Positions 38,301-46,830 of a stretch of 64,000 nt of DNA are shown piece after piece. Positions within the stretch are counted from its first letter, which is position 1. Each line of letters starts with the position of its first letter. The notes beneath the pieces were generated by a model. It saw only the letters and a list, made by a program, of their open reading frames with translations, searched no databases and was not told the DNA's origin. The stretch lies in contig NZ_SBKQ01000007.1 of assembly GCF_004122145.1 (NCBI RefSeq), positions 124,001 to 188,000 on the forward strand, written 5' to 3'. The position numbers and the translations under genes are program-made. Source of the stretch: Flavobacterium piscinae. GTDB lineage: Bacteria; Bacteroidota; Bacteroidia; Flavobacteriales; Flavobacteriaceae.

Positions 38301-39002
38301 CGTGAAATGGCCAATGCCATGTATTTAGCCGGATTTGATGTAAAAGATGTGCACATGACCGATTTAATTTCGGGTCGTGAAAACTTAGAAGACATTCAGT
38401 TTATTGGTGCGGTGGGTGGATTTTCTAATTCAGATGTTTTGGGTTCTGCCAAAGGTTGGGCAGGAGCCTTTTTATATAACGAAAAAGCAAAAACGGCGTT
38501 AGATAATTTCTTTAAAAGAGAAGACACCTTGTCGGTTGGAATTTGCAATGGTTGTCAGTTATTTATGGAATTAGAAGTCATTAATCCGGAACATGAAATT
38601 CACGGAAAAATGCACCACAACGACAGTCAGAAACACGAAAGTGGATTTACTTCTGTGAAAATACAGGAAAATAATTCGGTCATGCTTTCTTCATTGGCAG
38701 GTTCAACTTTAGGTGTTTGGATTTCGCACGGCGAAGGAAAATTCAAGTTACCGTACGAAGAAAGTCAGTATCATATTGTAGCCAAATACGGTTATGAAAA
38801 TTATCCGGCCAATCCAAACGGGTCCGATTACAACACAGCCATGCTATGTGATAAAACCGGTCGTCATTTGGTAATGATGCCACATATTGAACGTTCTACT
38901 TTTCCATGGAATTGGGCACATTATCCGAATGACAGAGTCGATGAAGTTTCGCCTTGGTTGGAGGCATTTGTGAATGCAAAAAATTGGTTAAGTAAACATT
39001 AA
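35349..39002 (+). CDS. purL: Phosphoribosylformylglycinamidine synthase (single-chain PurL)
   Basis: The 1217-residue large PurL converts FGAR to FGAM in purine synthesis using glutamine and ATP. Visible parts are the N-terminal region, FGAM synthetase motifs (VNSEHCRHKIF, AETHNFPTTVEPF and GAATGSGGEIRD), a second AIRS-like half, and the C-terminal class I glutaminase with catalytic Cys1066 in GICNGCQ and the His of SHGEGKF. Length is typical for the single-chain form. A purine-repressor site was not seen. Confidence 0.98.
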   Translation: MIHFFGNESSTVFAVQTQNELLTQDIAKLNWLFGNTNKIEKSVLADFFVGPRAAMITPWSTNAVEITQNMGIEGIIRIEEFHKVESNHSDFDPMLFQKYTELHQDIFTIHIQPESIKEIEDIAAYNKQEGLALSDEEVNYLNTLAIKLKRNLTDSEVFGFSQVNSEHCRHKIFNGTFVIDGEEKPSSLFKLIKKTSAENPNDIVSAYKDNVAFIKGPKVEQFAPKSADKPDFYQTKEFDSVISLKAETHNFPTTVEPFNGAATGSGGEIRDRLAGGQGSLPLAGTAVYMTSYSRLEETRPWENAMEERKWLYQTPMDILIKASNGASDFGNKFGQPLITGSVLTFEHEEEARKLGFDKVIMLAGGIGFGKANQAQKHEPKTGDQIVILGGENYRIGMGGAAVSSADTGAFGSGIELNAIQRSNPEMQKRAANAIRGLVESDENPIVSIHDHGAGGHLNCLSELVEATGGLIDLDKLPVGDPTLSAKEIIGNESQERMGLVIGQKDLETLQRIADRERSPMYQVGEVTGDHRFTFESKTTGAKPMDFELADMFGSSPKMIMKDVSVDRHFTEINYKDADFETYLEQVLQLEAVACKDWLTNKVDRCVGGKVAKQQCAGPIQLPLNNVGVMALDYQGKEGIATSIGHSPISALIDPKAGSRNAIGEALSNIVFAPLKDGLKSVSLSANWMWACKNEGEDARLYEAVEACSEFAIELGINIPTGKDSLSMKQKYADTEVIAPGTVIISAAGNCNDIRKVVEPVFQKSAGSIYYINLSQDEFKLGGSSFAQIRNAIGKETPTIKDAAFFKKAFNVIQELIKNDEIAAGHDIGSGGLITTLLEMCFADNHLGAKLDFNSFNEKDLLKILFSENIGIVLQANDDHVFESFLKEENISFHTLGKVTDSGVLKIENYALPIEKYRDIWFKTSYLLDQKQTKNGRAAARFVNYKNQPLQYHFPTHFNGKKPEVDASKPRPKAAIIREKGSNSEREMANAMYLAGFDVKDVHMTDLISGRENLEDIQFIGAVGGFSNSDVLGSAKGWAGAFLYNEKAKTALDNFFKREDTLSVGICNGCQLFMELEVINPEHEIHGKMHHNDSQKHESGFTSVKIQENNSVMLSSLAGSTLGVWISHGEGKFKLPYEESQYHIVAKYGYENYPANPNGSDYNTAMLCDKTGRHLVMMPHIERSTFPWNWAHYPNDRVDEVSPWLEAFVNAKNWLSKH

Positions 39003-39072
39003 GAAACCATTAAGCTAAAATTAATCAATTGATAATTTTACTAAAGTAAATTTGGCTTTCGTAAAATTTCAA

Positions 39073-41010
39073 ATGAAAAATTTATCTTATTTAAAACCTA
39101 TTTTTACATTTTTCTGCTTGGGGATTTTGATTACTTCCTTAAGCAGATTTTTTTTATTTATTTATTTTTTTGATAGGGTTTCAGAAACTCAAAATTATTG
39201 GTATATTTTTCCGATAGGTTTTCGTTTTGATATTATTGTTTTTAGTTATCTTTCTTTTTTACCTTTTTTAGCATTAACATTTATTCCGGAAAGGTTTGTC
39301 CACCATATTCAAAAAATAATCAATTTTTATTTCTTGTTATTTCTTATACTAATTTTATTGACAGAAATAGCTTCAGTGAATTTTATAAGTCAATACGACA
39401 CCAGACCAAATAGAATTTTCATAGATTACTTAATTTATCCCAAAGAAGTATTTGGAACCTTATTAAAAAGTTACTTTCCATCACTTATTTTAACCTTTTT
39501 ATGTCTATTAATTAGTATCTACTTAGGAATCAAAAAAAGTAAACAACTTTTTAAAATCGAACCAATACCTCTAAAAATGAGATTGATTTTGATGCCAATA
39601 ATCTTATTTCTTTTGATTTTTGGGGCAAGGTCAAGTTTAACATCAAAACGACCAATAAATGCGAGTAATGCAGTTTTTTCAACTGACCAAATGACAAATT
39701 CATTAGGATTGAATTCATTGTATACTTTGGGATTTGCAATTTATTCAATTAAAAACGAAACAGATATATCAAAGTTATATGGAAAAATGAATATTGAAGA
39801 AGCCAATAACAGAGTAAAAAAATACATGACAACAAAAGAAAGTGGCTTTCCATTTGACAGTATTACTTTTTTACACATGAACAAATCAGATAGTATTTCT
39901 AAAAAAAAGTATAATGTTGTAATTATATTGGAAGAAAGTCTTGGAGCCGAATTTGTAGGCTCTTTGGGTGGATTGCCTTTAACTCCGGAATTTGATAAAC
40001 TCACCAAAGAAGGATTACTCTACACTAATTTATATTGTACGGGTACAAGGAGTGTTCGTGGAATTGAAGCTGTGATTTCTGGATTTTTACCAAGTCCCTC
40101 AGAAAGTGTAGTGAAACTTAGTAACTCGCAAGAACACTTTTTTACACTCGCTTCTGTCTATAAAAATGAAGGATATGATACCAGTTTCATTTATGGCGGA
40201 ATGGCAAATTTTGACAACATGGCCTCGTTTTTCAACGGAAACGGTTTTGATAATATTATTGATGAGACTGATTTTGACCAAGACAACCAAAGCTATGCGT
40301 TAAAAGGAACTTGGGGATATAGTGATGAAGATTTAGTAACCAAAGCCAATCAATATTTTATATCATTGAAAAATAAACCATTCTTTTCTTTACTTTTTTC
40401 AACTTCAAATCACGAACCATTTGAATACCCAGACGGAAGAATAATATTATACGAAAAAAATAAAAATACGGTAAATAATGCTATCAAGTATGCTGATTTT
40501 AGTATTGGAAAGTTTTTCGAATTAGCGAAGAAAGAAGCTTATTATAAAAATACTTTATTTGTAATTATTGCAGATCATAATACTAGAACCTACGGTAAAT
40601 ATTTAGTTCCCATAAAAAAATTCAGGATACCTGCTTTAATCATAGGGCCAAATGTACCAAAAGGAATGACTTTCAATTTACAATCCAGTCAAATTGATAT
40701 ACCGCCTACTCTGTTAAGTTACAGTGGAGTGAATATTGAAACACCCATGATTGGCAGAAGTATTTTCGAAATTAATACAAAAACAAAAGGTAGAAGTATT
40801 ATGCAATTTCATGACAATTTTGCATTTCGAGTTGAAAACGATATTATAATTTTGCAACCTAAATCAAAACCTTTACAATTTAAAGTAATAAATGATAGTA
40901 TTCTTAAACCGTCAAAATTAAATGTAGAACTTTCCAAAGATGCATTGGCTCATCTAATTGTAGCTCAAAATCTTTATAAAACAAGAACTTATAGGTTGAG
41001 AAAAAATTAA
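39073..41010 (+). CDS. LTA-synthase-like membrane sulfatase/phosphoglycerol transferase
   Basis: A 645-residue protein using the ATG at 39073; the longer frame starts from TTG at 39052. Five N-terminal membrane helices are followed by a large extracytoplasmic sulfatase-fold domain. Metal/nucleophile motifs are IILEESLGAEF, the catalytic Thr in CTGTRSVRGIEAV, and the C-terminal ADHNTRTYG. Related enzymes transfer phosphoglycerol or phosphoethanolamine to lipids or glycans. Bacteroidota do not make Gram-positive lipoteichoic acid, so the substrate here is unknown. Confidence 0.88.
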   Translation: MKNLSYLKPIFTFFCLGILITSLSRFFLFIYFFDRVSETQNYWYIFPIGFRFDIIVFSYLSFLPFLALTFIPERFVHHIQKIINFYFLLFLILILLTEIASVNFISQYDTRPNRIFIDYLIYPKEVFGTLLKSYFPSLILTFLCLLISIYLGIKKSKQLFKIEPIPLKMRLILMPIILFLLIFGARSSLTSKRPINASNAVFSTDQMTNSLGLNSLYTLGFAIYSIKNETDISKLYGKMNIEEANNRVKKYMTTKESGFPFDSITFLHMNKSDSISKKKYNVVIILEESLGAEFVGSLGGLPLTPEFDKLTKEGLLYTNLYCTGTRSVRGIEAVISGFLPSPSESVVKLSNSQEHFFTLASVYKNEGYDTSFIYGGMANFDNMASFFNGNGFDNIIDETDFDQDNQSYALKGTWGYSDEDLVTKANQYFISLKNKPFFSLLFSTSNHEPFEYPDGRIILYEKNKNTVNNAIKYADFSIGKFFELAKKEAYYKNTLFVIIADHNTRTYGKYLVPIKKFRIPALIIGPNVPKGMTFNLQSSQIDIPPTLLSYSGVNIETPMIGRSIFEINTKTKGRSIMQFHDNFAFRVENDIIILQPKSKPLQFKVINDSILKPSKLNVELSKDALAHLIVAQNLYKTRTYRLRKN

Positions 41011-41082
41011 AAATTCATTTAATGTATGTAGTTATTTATTAAAAAATGAAGTCGTTATAATTCATATATTGTATAAAAAATC

Positions 41083-41114
41083 AAGGAGTTGAGAAATTTC
41101 AGCTCCTTTTTTTA
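41083..41114 (+). terminator. Terminator after the sulfatase-like gene
   Basis: AGGAGTTGA-GAAATT-TCAGCTCCT hairpin with one mismatch, followed by seven T. Confidence 0.75.
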
Positions 41115-41172
41115 TTAAAATGGTTTGAAAATCATTGTTTTTTCTCTAATTTGCATAAAATTCTATGAAAAA

Positions 41173-42948
41173 ATGATTCCAATAACCCGACTTTTTGATT
41201 TTCCATATTATCAACTTGCAAAAAACAATGTTCCTGATTGCTTGGTTACCAAATACAATGGTGAATGGGTAAAAACCTCTACGCAAGAATATATTGACAA
41301 ATCGAATGCAATTTCAAGAGCTTTTATTCGATTAGGCGTACAAAAAAATGATAAAATAGCCTTAATATCTTCTACCAACCGAACGGAATGGAATATTTTT
41401 GACATTGGTTCCTTGCAAGTTGGTGCACAAACGGTACCTATTTATCCAACAATCGCATCAGAAGATTACGAATACATTTTAAATCACTCTGAATCCAGCT
41501 ATTGCATCGTTTCTGATCAAGGGGTTTATGATAAATTAATTGCAATTAAAAATAATGTCCCTTCGCTTAAAGACATTTATTCTTTTGATGAAATTTCGGG
41601 TTGCAAAAACTGGAAAGAATTATTAGATTTAGGTGCGGATGTGTCCAATCAAGATGTAGTAGAAGACCGAAAAAACAATGTTAAACCGGAAGAATTAGCC
41701 ACTATCATTTATACTTCAGGAACAACAGGAAGACCTAAAGGAGTAATGCTTTCTCATAACAATATAGTCTCGAATGTATTAGATAGTGCACCGCGAATTC
41801 CTTTTAATGAAGGAACCAGTACTGCCCTAAGTTTCTTGCCTATTTGTCACATTTTCGAACGAGTTATTTTATACATCTATCAATATTATTCGGTGTCTGT
41901 TTATTTTGCCGAAAGCATTGAAAAATTAACTGATAACTTAAAAGAAGTTCATCCTAATGTAATGACAGTGGTACCGCGTTTGTTGGAAAAGGTATATGAC
42001 AAGATTTATGGTAAAGGTGCAGAACTAACCGGTATCAAAAAAATGCTGTTTTTCTGGGCGATTAATTTAGGATTACGTTACAAACCTTACGGACAAAACG
42101 GTTGGTGGTATGAAAAACAATTAGGAATTGCCCGAAAATTAATTTTCAGTAAATGGAAAGAGGCGTTAGGTGGAAATTTAGATGTGATGGTATCCGGAAG
42201 TGCTGCTTTACAACATCGTTTGGCAAGAGTTTTCGCTGCAGCAGGAATACCTGTTATGGAAGGATATGGATTAACAGAAACCTCCCCTGTTATTTCTGTG
42301 AATGACATGAGAAACGGACTTTTCAGAATTGGAACTGTTGGAAAATTAATTAAAGGGGTTGAAGTGAAAATAGCAGAAGACGGCGAAATCCTCTGTAAAG
42401 GTCCCAATGTAATGATGGGTTACTATAAAGATAAAACTTTAACTGATGAAGTTATTAAAGACGGTTACTTTCATACCGGAGATATTGGTGAATTTGATAA
42501 GGATGGTTTTCTTCGCATCACTGATCGCAAAAAAGAAATGTTTAAAACATCCGGAGGTAAATACATTGCTCCACAATTAATTGAAAATCGTTTAAAACAA
42601 TCCTTTTTTATTGAACAAGCAATGGTAATTGGTGATGGTGAAAAAATGCCGGCCGCATTCATTCAACCTAATTTTGAATTTGTTCGGGAATGGGCAAAAA
42701 GACACCAAGTGAACCTCTCCGATTCTAACGAAGAATTAGTGAATAACCCTAAAGTGTTAGAACGTTTTCAAGAGGAAGTAGATCAAGCCAATGAAAAATT
42801 CGGAAATTGGGAAAAAATCAAACGCTTTGAATTAACACCTGATATTTGGTCAATTGAAGGAGGTCATCTTACTCCCACTATGAAGTTAAAACGAAAAATT
42901 GTGAAAGAAAAGTACAAACAGTTGTATGACAAAATTTACAATTCTTAA
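41173..42948 (+). CDS. Long-chain acyl-CoA synthetase (AMP-forming)
   Basis: A 591-residue adenylate-forming enzyme that activates fatty acids to acyl-CoA. Motifs are IIYTSGTTGRPKGVMLSH (P-loop, ~175-192), GYGLTETSPVIS, and YFHTGDIGEFDKDGFLRITDR, followed by a C-terminal Lys in the GGHLTPTMKLKRK region. The start at 41173 (MIPITRLFDF) is preferred over an extended frame from 41125. It probably feeds the beta-oxidation operon 2.5 kb downstream, with its own terminator. Confidence 0.93.
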   Translation: MIPITRLFDFPYYQLAKNNVPDCLVTKYNGEWVKTSTQEYIDKSNAISRAFIRLGVQKNDKIALISSTNRTEWNIFDIGSLQVGAQTVPIYPTIASEDYEYILNHSESSYCIVSDQGVYDKLIAIKNNVPSLKDIYSFDEISGCKNWKELLDLGADVSNQDVVEDRKNNVKPEELATIIYTSGTTGRPKGVMLSHNNIVSNVLDSAPRIPFNEGTSTALSFLPICHIFERVILYIYQYYSVSVYFAESIEKLTDNLKEVHPNVMTVVPRLLEKVYDKIYGKGAELTGIKKMLFFWAINLGLRYKPYGQNGWWYEKQLGIARKLIFSKWKEALGGNLDVMVSGSAALQHRLARVFAAAGIPVMEGYGLTETSPVISVNDMRNGLFRIGTVGKLIKGVEVKIAEDGEILCKGPNVMMGYYKDKTLTDEVIKDGYFHTGDIGEFDKDGFLRITDRKKEMFKTSGGKYIAPQLIENRLKQSFFIEQAMVIGDGEKMPAAFIQPNFEFVREWAKRHQVNLSDSNEELVNNPKVLERFQEEVDQANEKFGNWEKIKRFELTPDIWSIEGGHLTPTMKLKRKIVKEKYKQLYDKIYNS

Positions 42949-42952
42949 TACG

Positions 42953-42982
42953 GAAAGCTCTCTTAATTGGGGGCTTTTTTTG
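42953..42982 (+). terminator. Terminator after the acyl-CoA synthetase gene
   Basis: AAAGCTCTC...GGGGGCTTT stem (some G-T pairs) followed by seven T. Confidence 0.65.
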
Positions 42983-43063
42983 TATTTATAAAACAGTTAA
43001 CACAATCATAACAAGCTTTAAATATTGAATTTGTAAATTGTACTAAATATAAAACTTAATTCT

Positions 43064-43474
43064 ATGAAAAGACATGCAATTGCCGTTTGGAACGGTTCCG
43101 GTAAAGAAGGAAAAGGAAATTTAACAACACAAAGCACCGTTTTAAACAAAACACAATATTCATTTGGTTCACGTTTTGAAGATGGTATAGGAACCAATCC
43201 TGAAGAACTGATTGCTGCCGCTCATGCAGGATGTTTTACAATGAAACTTAGTTTCAATTTGGGTGGAGCCGGCTTTGAACCTACCGAATTGGAAACAAAA
43301 TGCCAAGTCACCTTTGTAGACGGAGCTATTACAAAATCGCATTTAATACTCAAAGCAACAGTAAATGGAATTTCGGAAGGTAGGTTTGCCGAATTGGTTA
43401 AAGATGCCGAAGAAAATTGTCCGATTTCAAAAGTATTGAACACTGCCATTTCGGTCGAATATACTTTAAATTAA
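43064..43474 (+). CDS. OsmC-family peroxiredoxin
   Basis: A 136-residue OsmC/Ohr-fold hydroperoxide reductase. The two reactive Cys lie in AAHAGCFTMKLSF (about residue 57) and ENCPISKVLN (about residue 118), with the usual GGAGFEPTELETKC core. It detoxifies organic peroxides in the cytoplasm. It is monocistronic; a terminator hairpin follows at 43503-43527. Confidence 0.9.
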   Translation: MKRHAIAVWNGSGKEGKGNLTTQSTVLNKTQYSFGSRFEDGIGTNPEELIAAAHAGCFTMKLSFNLGGAGFEPTELETKCQVTFVDGAITKSHLILKATVNGISEGRFAELVKDAEENCPISKVLNTAISVEYTLN

Positions 43475-43502
43475 CTATTCAGCATTTTAACAGAATCAGT
43501 AG

Positions 43503-43528
43503 AAAGACGGACTAAAATCTGTCTTTTT
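43503..43528 (+). terminator. Terminator after the OsmC gene
   Basis: AAAGACGGA...TCTGTCTTT stem with one G-T pair, then a short T run. Confidence 0.7.
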
Positions 43529-43605
43529 GTTTTGATATAAAGACTAATACCAGTCTGTTTTTATACAATTTACATATTATCGAAATGTTAAATTTTAAAA
43601 AATAC

Positions 43606-43637
43606 TATGCGTGCATAATAAATTTTTATTATCTTTG
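43606..43637 (+). promoter_or_regulatory. Putative MarR operator and -7 element of the fad operon
   Basis: The inverted repeat TATGC-GT-GCATA lies at 43606-43617 and covers the expected -33 region. The -7 element TATCTTTG lies at 43630-43637, 19 bp before the marR ATG. A MarR-type repressor encoded by the first gene could bind here. Confidence 0.5.
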
Positions 43638-43655
43638 AAAACGTTTGCGTAAAAT

Positions 43656-44087
43656 ATGAAAGATAAAACGATAGATTATATTCTTCGAGCGACTTGGCAA
43701 TCAGTTGCAAGAATGTACAATGAAGAAGCTTCCAAATTCGACGGTTCAATGGCTATTGGATTTGCGTTGCTTAGCATTGACAAAGAAGAAGGAACACCTT
43801 CCTCCTACATCAGCAATCGGATGGGAATGGAAGCAACCAGTTTGACCCGAACGTTAAAAACTTTAGAAGAAAAAGGACTCATCATCCGCAAAAAAAATCC
43901 GGATGATGGTCGAGGCGTTTTAATATACTTGACCGAATTAGGCAAAGAGAAAAGAGAATTGTCTCGTAATACTGTATTGAAATTCAATGAAGTCATCCGC
44001 CAAAATGTAAGTGATGAAAAATTACAAAACTTTATGGAAGTAGCAGAGGTAATTACGGAGTTGATTAATGAGAAGAAGATTTTTTAG
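43656..44087 (+). CDS. MarR-family transcriptional regulator
   Basis: A 143-residue winged-helix regulator. The recognition part is TPSSYISNRMGMEATSLTRT, and the wing is IIRKKNPDDGRGVLIYLTELG. It is the first gene before the beta-oxidation genes on the same strand, so it probably senses an acyl-CoA and controls the operon. It has an inverted repeat over its own promoter (43606-43617). The ligand is inference. Confidence 0.88.
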   Translation: MKDKTIDYILRATWQSVARMYNEEASKFDGSMAIGFALLSIDKEEGTPSSYISNRMGMEATSLTRTLKTLEEKGLIIRKKNPDDGRGVLIYLTELGKEKRELSRNTVLKFNEVIRQNVSDEKLQNFMEVAEVITELINEKKIF

Positions 44088-44190
44088 ATAGGAGTTGGAA
44101 GATGGGAGTTGGGAGTTTTCATCCCGAGGCTTCGGGAGCAGTCGCAGTTTTCAGAAAAGTAGTAAAAAAAGAATTATTAGCGGTAATGAA

Positions 44191-44265
44191 TCCATTCAAA
44201 TCCATTTTCGCTAAGCGAATAAAAGAAATCAGTGAAAATCCACTTAATCTACCTCATCCGTGTTC
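44191..44265 (-). repeat. Dispersed intergenic repeat, copy 1
   Basis: The reverse complement of this segment matches 62772-62832: the shared core reads TGGATTTTCACTGATT...TTCGCTTAGCGAA..ATGGAT, with an internal TTCGC-TTA-GCGAA hairpin. A nearby GGGAGTTGG tract (44092-44117) and a TCCCGA-GGCT-TCGGGA hairpin (44122-44137) lie in the same marR-fadB gap (44088-44351). Confidence 0.75.
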
Positions 44266-44351
44266 GATAAGATAAAAAGTGAATTGAAAGTATAAAAAAT
44301 AAAACTATCAAAAACCAGCGGAAAGTTAAAACCCGCAATAAGAAATAAAAA

Positions 44352-46742
44352 ATGAAAAGAACAATCAAAAAAGTGGCAGTCATCGGTTCCGGAATTATGG
44401 GCTCCGGTATTGCGTGTCATTTTGCCAATATTGGTGTGGAAGTCCTTTTGTTAGACATCATTCCAAATGCATTGAACGAGGCGGAAGAGAAAAAAGGACT
44501 CACTTTAGAAAGTAAAGCAGTTCGCAACCGTATTGTGAATGACAGTTTGGCAAATGCTTTAAAATCGAACCCCTCGCCTATTTACAGTCAAAAATTCGCT
44601 AACCGAATCACTACCGGTAATACGACGGATGATATGCCGAAAATTTCATCAGTCGACTGGATTATCGAAGTGGTGGTGGAACGATTAGACATCAAAAAAT
44701 TGGTTTTTGAACAAGTAGATAAATATAGAAAAACCGGAACATTGGTGACTTCTAACACCTCCGGAATTCCGATACAATTCATGAGCGAAGGAAGATCTGA
44801 TGATTTTCAACAACATTTTTGTGGAACACATTTCTTCAATCCGGCTCGTTATTTAAAGTTGTTTGAAATCATTCCGGGACCAAAAACGAGTCAGTCGGTT
44901 TTAGATTTCTTAACGAATTACGGCTCACAATTTTTAGGTAAAACATCGGTCGTAGCCAAAGATACGCCGGCTTTCATCGGTAACAGAATTGGAATTTTCG
45001 GTATCATGAGTTTGTTTCACCAAGTGAAAGAAATGGGTCTAACCATCGAAGAAGTAGATAAATTAACCGGTCCGGTGATTGGTCGTCCAAAGTCGGCAAC
45101 CTTTAGAACGGTAGATGTAGTAGGTTTAGATACCTTGGTTCATGTAGCCAACGGCATTTACCAAAACTGCCCGAATGATGAAGCTCACAACTTGTTTAAA
45201 TTACCTGCTTTCATTGATAAAATGATGGAGAACAAATGGTTGGGAAGCAAAACCAAACAAGGATTTTATAAAAAAGTAGATAAGGATATTTTGTCTTTGG
45301 ATTTAGATACGATGGAATATCGTCCGAATAAAAAAGCTTCTTTTGCCACTTTAGAACTAACGAAAACCATCGACAAACCGATTGATCGATTCCGTGTTTT
45401 AGTAAAAGGAAAAGACAAAGCCGGTGATTTTTACAGAAAGAATTTTGCGGCGATGTTTGCCTATTGTTCCAATAGAATTCCTGAAATATCAGACGAACTA
45501 TATAAAATTGATGACGCCATTAAAGCCGGCTTCGGTTGGGAAAATGGTCCGTTTGAAATTTGGGACAGCATCGGCGTAGCCAAAGGAATTGAAATGATGC
45601 GAGCAGAAGGTTATGAACCGGCCGCTTGGGTGACTGAAATGGTAAAATCTGAAAACGCTTCTTTTTATACCGTAAAAAATGGAGCGACCTATTTTTATAA
45701 CATTCCAACGAAATCACAAGAGAAAATTCCGGGTCAGGATGCGTTTATAATTCTTGACAATATCAGAGAAAGCCAAAAAGTTTGGGGTAATTCCGATGCT
45801 ACAATTCATCATTTAGGTGACGGAATTTTGAACTTAGAATTCCATTCCAAAATGAATACTATTGGTGGTGGTGTTTTACAAGGCATCAACAAAGCCATCG
45901 ATTTAGCCGAAAAAGAATACAACGGTTTAGTTATTGGAAACCAAGGAGCAAATTTCTCTGTGGGTGCCAACATCGGAATGATTTTCATGATGGCTGTTGA
46001 ACAAGAATATGACGAATTGAATATGGCCATCAAAATGTTCCAAGACACCATGATGCGTTGCCGTTACTCCTCTATTCCGGTTGTCGTAGCTCCACATGGA
46101 ATGACATTGGGTGGTGGTTGCGAAATGACGATGCATGCCGATAGAGTGGTTGCCGCTGCAGAAACCTACATTGGTCTGGTTGAATTTGGTGTTGGAGTGA
46201 TTCCGGGCGGTGGTGGTTCTAAAGAAATGACCTTACGTGCCTCCGATTTATTCCGTAAAAATGATGTGGAATTGAATGTGTTGCAAGAATATTTCTTAAC
46301 CATCGGTATGGCAAAAGTAGCGACTTCAGCATATGAAGCCTTTGATTATGGCATTCTTCAAAAAGGAAAAGATATAGTGGTAGTAAACCGTGACAGACAA
46401 ATTGCGGTAGCCAAACAAGTTGCTTTACAAATGGCAGAACAAGGCTACACCCAACCAATTCAACGCAAAGACATTAAAGTATTAGGAAAACAAGCGTTGG
46501 GAATGTTCTTAGTGGGAACCGATCAAATGCAAGCCGGAAAATACATTTCGGAACACGATAGAAAAATTGCCAACAAATTAGCGTATGTCATGGCTGGTGG
46601 CGATTTATCAGAACCTACATTGGTGAGTGAACAGTATTTGTTGGATATTGAACGAGAAGCGTTTTTATCATTATGTACAGAACGCAAAACATTGGAACGC
46701 ATTCAATTTATGTTAACCAAAGGAAAACCGTTAAGAAATTAG
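44352..46742 (+). CDS. 3-hydroxyacyl-CoA dehydrogenase / enoyl-CoA hydratase fusion (FadB-like)
   Basis: A 796-residue bifunctional beta-oxidation enzyme. The N-terminal NAD-binding domain has GSGIMGSGIACHFAN, then the dehydrogenase signature NPARYLKLFEIIPG and a second C-terminal helical part. The enoyl-CoA hydratase/isomerase domain is at about 490-690 (GNQGANFSVGANIG, GGGCEMTMHADRV). The order HAD then ECH is the reverse of E. coli FadB and common in Bacteroidota. Its TAG stop lies on the edge of a repeat hairpin that fills the gap to the thiolase gene. Confidence 0.93.
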   Translation: MKRTIKKVAVIGSGIMGSGIACHFANIGVEVLLLDIIPNALNEAEEKKGLTLESKAVRNRIVNDSLANALKSNPSPIYSQKFANRITTGNTTDDMPKISSVDWIIEVVVERLDIKKLVFEQVDKYRKTGTLVTSNTSGIPIQFMSEGRSDDFQQHFCGTHFFNPARYLKLFEIIPGPKTSQSVLDFLTNYGSQFLGKTSVVAKDTPAFIGNRIGIFGIMSLFHQVKEMGLTIEEVDKLTGPVIGRPKSATFRTVDVVGLDTLVHVANGIYQNCPNDEAHNLFKLPAFIDKMMENKWLGSKTKQGFYKKVDKDILSLDLDTMEYRPNKKASFATLELTKTIDKPIDRFRVLVKGKDKAGDFYRKNFAAMFAYCSNRIPEISDELYKIDDAIKAGFGWENGPFEIWDSIGVAKGIEMMRAEGYEPAAWVTEMVKSENASFYTVKNGATYFYNIPTKSQEKIPGQDAFIILDNIRESQKVWGNSDATIHHLGDGILNLEFHSKMNTIGGGVLQGINKAIDLAEKEYNGLVIGNQGANFSVGANIGMIFMMAVEQEYDELNMAIKMFQDTMMRCRYSSIPVVVAPHGMTLGGGCEMTMHADRVVAAAETYIGLVEFGVGVIPGGGGSKEMTLRASDLFRKNDVELNVLQEYFLTIGMAKVATSAYEAFDYGILQKGKDIVVVNRDRQIAVAKQVALQMAEQGYTQPIQRKDIKVLGKQALGMFLVGTDQMQAGKYISEHDRKIANKLAYVMAGGDLSEPTLVSEQYLLDIEREAFLSLCTERKTLERIQFMLTKGKPLRN

Positions 46743-46746
46743 ATAA

Positions 46747-46812
46747 TAGAAAAAAGAAAATAGAATATAGATTTAACCGATAAAATCTATTCTCTATACT
46801 CTATTTTCTATA
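46747..46812. repeat. Gene-less hairpin element related to the IVP-flanking repeats
   Basis: A ~29-bp left arm (AGAAAATAGAATATAGATTT core) pairs with a right arm in 24 of 29 positions around the loop AACCGATA. The arm core and the AACCGATAA word both recur in the flanks of the four-helix-bundle gene at 48 kb. It sits between the FadB-like and thiolase genes and has no coding capacity. Confidence 0.8.
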
Positions 46813-46830
46813 CTCTTAAAAACAAAAAAC

